Shown here: positions 5,662-6,321 of the stretch, one piece after another
How positions within the stretch are numbered: the stretch's first letter is position 1
Layout: each line of letters starts with the position of its first letter
Translations under genes and position numbers: made by a program
The notes under the pieces: generated by a model
Database searches by the model: none
What the model was told of the DNA's origin: nothing
What the model saw: only the letters and a program-made list of their open reading frames with translations
Source of the DNA: JACKOD01 sp041591635
GTDB lineage: Bacteria > Pseudomonadota > Gammaproteobacteria > Pseudomonadales > Oleiphilaceae
Length of the DNA stretch: 6,321 nucleotides
Assembly (NCBI GenBank): GCA_041591635.1
Contig: JBFHRO010000191.1
Span: 1 to 6,321 of the forward strand
Direction of reading: 5' to 3'

Positions 5662-6157
5662 ACGAAACCTGCTGTTGCTGCTGTTTTGCTTGTCGGGCTG
5701 TAGCAGCGATCTTTTGCCTTCCGACAAAGATATACGCACATCGCAGGTTGACGAGCAAAAGGTCAGCTTTCGCTTGCAAACCACCCAGGGTGAATTGCTT
5801 GAATCGCAGACGCTGCTCGAAAGTGCCGATGCGTTGGTGCTGTATTTCACCATGTGGTGTCCTGTTTGTGATTCTCATATGAGTCAGCTGAGCCGTCAGT
5901 TTATTCCTGTGTACGGCAATATGCGTTTCGTGGTTGTTGATTACGTTTCTGGCAGTGTCAGTCAGTCGCTTGAGGCGCAGCGAGCCTCCGGTTTTTTGGG
6001 CATGACGATTGGCGTTGATCTCGATAATGAAGTTACCCGTACCTTCCGTGGCACCATGGCGACAGTGGTAGTGATCAATAAGGAAGGCAGGCTGTTGCTC
6101 AATGAGGACTACAAAGACGGTGCGCGCTTGAAACAGGTGCTTGATGGGCTGCTTTAA
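5648..6157 (+). CDS. Thioredoxin-fold lipoprotein with CPVC site, no cis-proline
   Basis: A 169-residue lipoprotein anchored in the envelope. The signal peptide MCLIKRNLLLLLFCLSGC has a lipobox LSGC, with lipidated Cys18 followed by Ser-Ser-Asp. Residues about 38-169 fit a TlpA/thioredoxin-like fold: a strand ALVLYFTMW leading to the redox motif W70-C71-P72-V73-C74, then a helix with DSHMSQLSRQF, a strand RFVVVDYV (93-100), and a late strand TVVVINKEGRLL (139-150). TlpA-type proteins normally have PTTFLID at the last position with a cis-proline. Here the aligned segment is ATVVVIN (138-144), so Ala138 or Met137 replaces it. This may alter substrate handling or allow metal binding by the two thiols. 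The ATG at 5648 has GAGGT at 5638-5642. The gene overlaps both neighbours by 14 nt and is probably translationally coupled. Likely roles are disulfide reduction or metal transfer to the adjacent Cys-containing proteins. Confidence 0.85.
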   Translation: MCLIKRNLLLLLFCLSGCSSDLLPSDKDIRTSQVDEQKVSFRLQTTQGELLESQTLLESADALVLYFTMWCPVCDSHMSQLSRQFIPVYGNMRFVVVDYVSGSVSQSLEAQRASGFLGMTIGVDLDNEVTRTFRGTMATVVVINKEGRLLLNEDYKDGARLKQVLDGLL

Positions 6158-6321
6158 ACATTGGATCGGATTTTGGCTGTTATGGATCTTCTGTGAGGTT
6201 GCACAGGCAGAAGTCAGTGGCCTAAAGCTTGACTATATTCAATCGGTAGTCCAGGCGCCGGCGTTTTCCTTGCCAAATTTGCAGAGTCAGCAGGTCACTC
6301 TCGCCGATCATCAGGGGGCCG
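6144..6321 (+). CDS. TlpA/redoxin-like exported protein, 3' truncated by window edge
   Basis: Only 59 codons are present before the right edge. The Trp-rich signal peptide MGCFKHWIGFWLLWIFCEV ends at a probable signal peptidase I site AQA/E (22/23), so the product looks periplasmic and not lipidated. The mature start reaches APAFSLPNLQSQQVTLADHQG (39-58). This matches the first strands of TlpA/AhpC-TSA redoxin domains (pattern A-P-x-F-x-L-P-x-L-x-G-x-x-V-x-L-x-D), which normally lead to the WCxxC motif some 10-15 residues later, outside the window. The ATG at 6144 overlaps the preceding gene by 14 nt, with AGGTG at 6135-6139 as a plausible ribosome site. It would be the second thioredoxin-fold gene in the operon. 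Whether it is a TlpA reductase or peroxidase-like cannot be seen. Confidence 0.75.
   Translation, partial: MGCFKHWIGFWLLWIFCEVAQAEVSGLKLDYIQSVVQAPAFSLPNLQSQQVTLADHQGA

Noticed and set aside
5137..5853. 238-codon minus-strand ORF
   Set aside because: It lies antisense to the barrel and thioredoxin-like genes, whose signal peptides, motifs and ribosome sites are clear. Its translation shows no recognisable domain.

Overview
The window looks like a chromosomal segment from a gammaproteobacterium. The evidence is a UspE-type tandem universal stress protein, a YheT-type hydrolase, a bacterial M18 aminopeptidase and a tRNA-Asn with encoded CCA. The last third encodes lipoprotein, outer-membrane and periplasmic thioredoxin-fold products, which implies a Gram-negative envelope. 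Base composition looks moderate and even, with no transposase, integrase, CRISPR array or other sign of recent transfer. Genus cannot be fixed from the sequence alone.

Left part (1-2.5 kb) is housekeeping. It holds the 3' part of an M18 aspartyl aminopeptidase gene (apeB-like, cut by the left edge), then a convergent tRNA-Asn(GTT) on the minus strand with its own promoter. A plus-strand pair follows: a uspE-like gene coupled through a TGATG overlap to a yheT-like alpha/beta hydrolase gene. A 17-bp tandem duplication covers the hydrolase stop codon.

The 275-bp intergenic region at 3415-3689 holds a weak hairpin, a possible sigma-70 promoter and a good FNR/Anr-type palindrome (TTGAT-N4-GTCAA). 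A strong AGGAGG ribosome site then starts the next gene.

Right part (3.7-6.3 kb) is the interesting one. Four consecutive plus-strand genes appear to form an envelope operon. In order they encode a lipoprotein with a Met/His-rich MMDM...HKH segment in a YtkA/FixH-like beta domain plus an unrecognised C-terminal domain; an outer-membrane beta-barrel-like protein whose mature N-terminus carries a Cys-Cys-Gly-Gly-Gly motif; a lipoprotein thioredoxin-fold protein with a CPVC active site but no cis-proline; and the start of a second, exported TlpA/redoxin-like protein cut by the right edge. The last three genes overlap one another by 14 nt at each junction. I infer a thiol or metal (perhaps copper) handling module of the cell envelope, possibly controlled by oxygen through an FNR/Anr regulator. 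I do not recognise it as a named system, and its function is a hypothesis.
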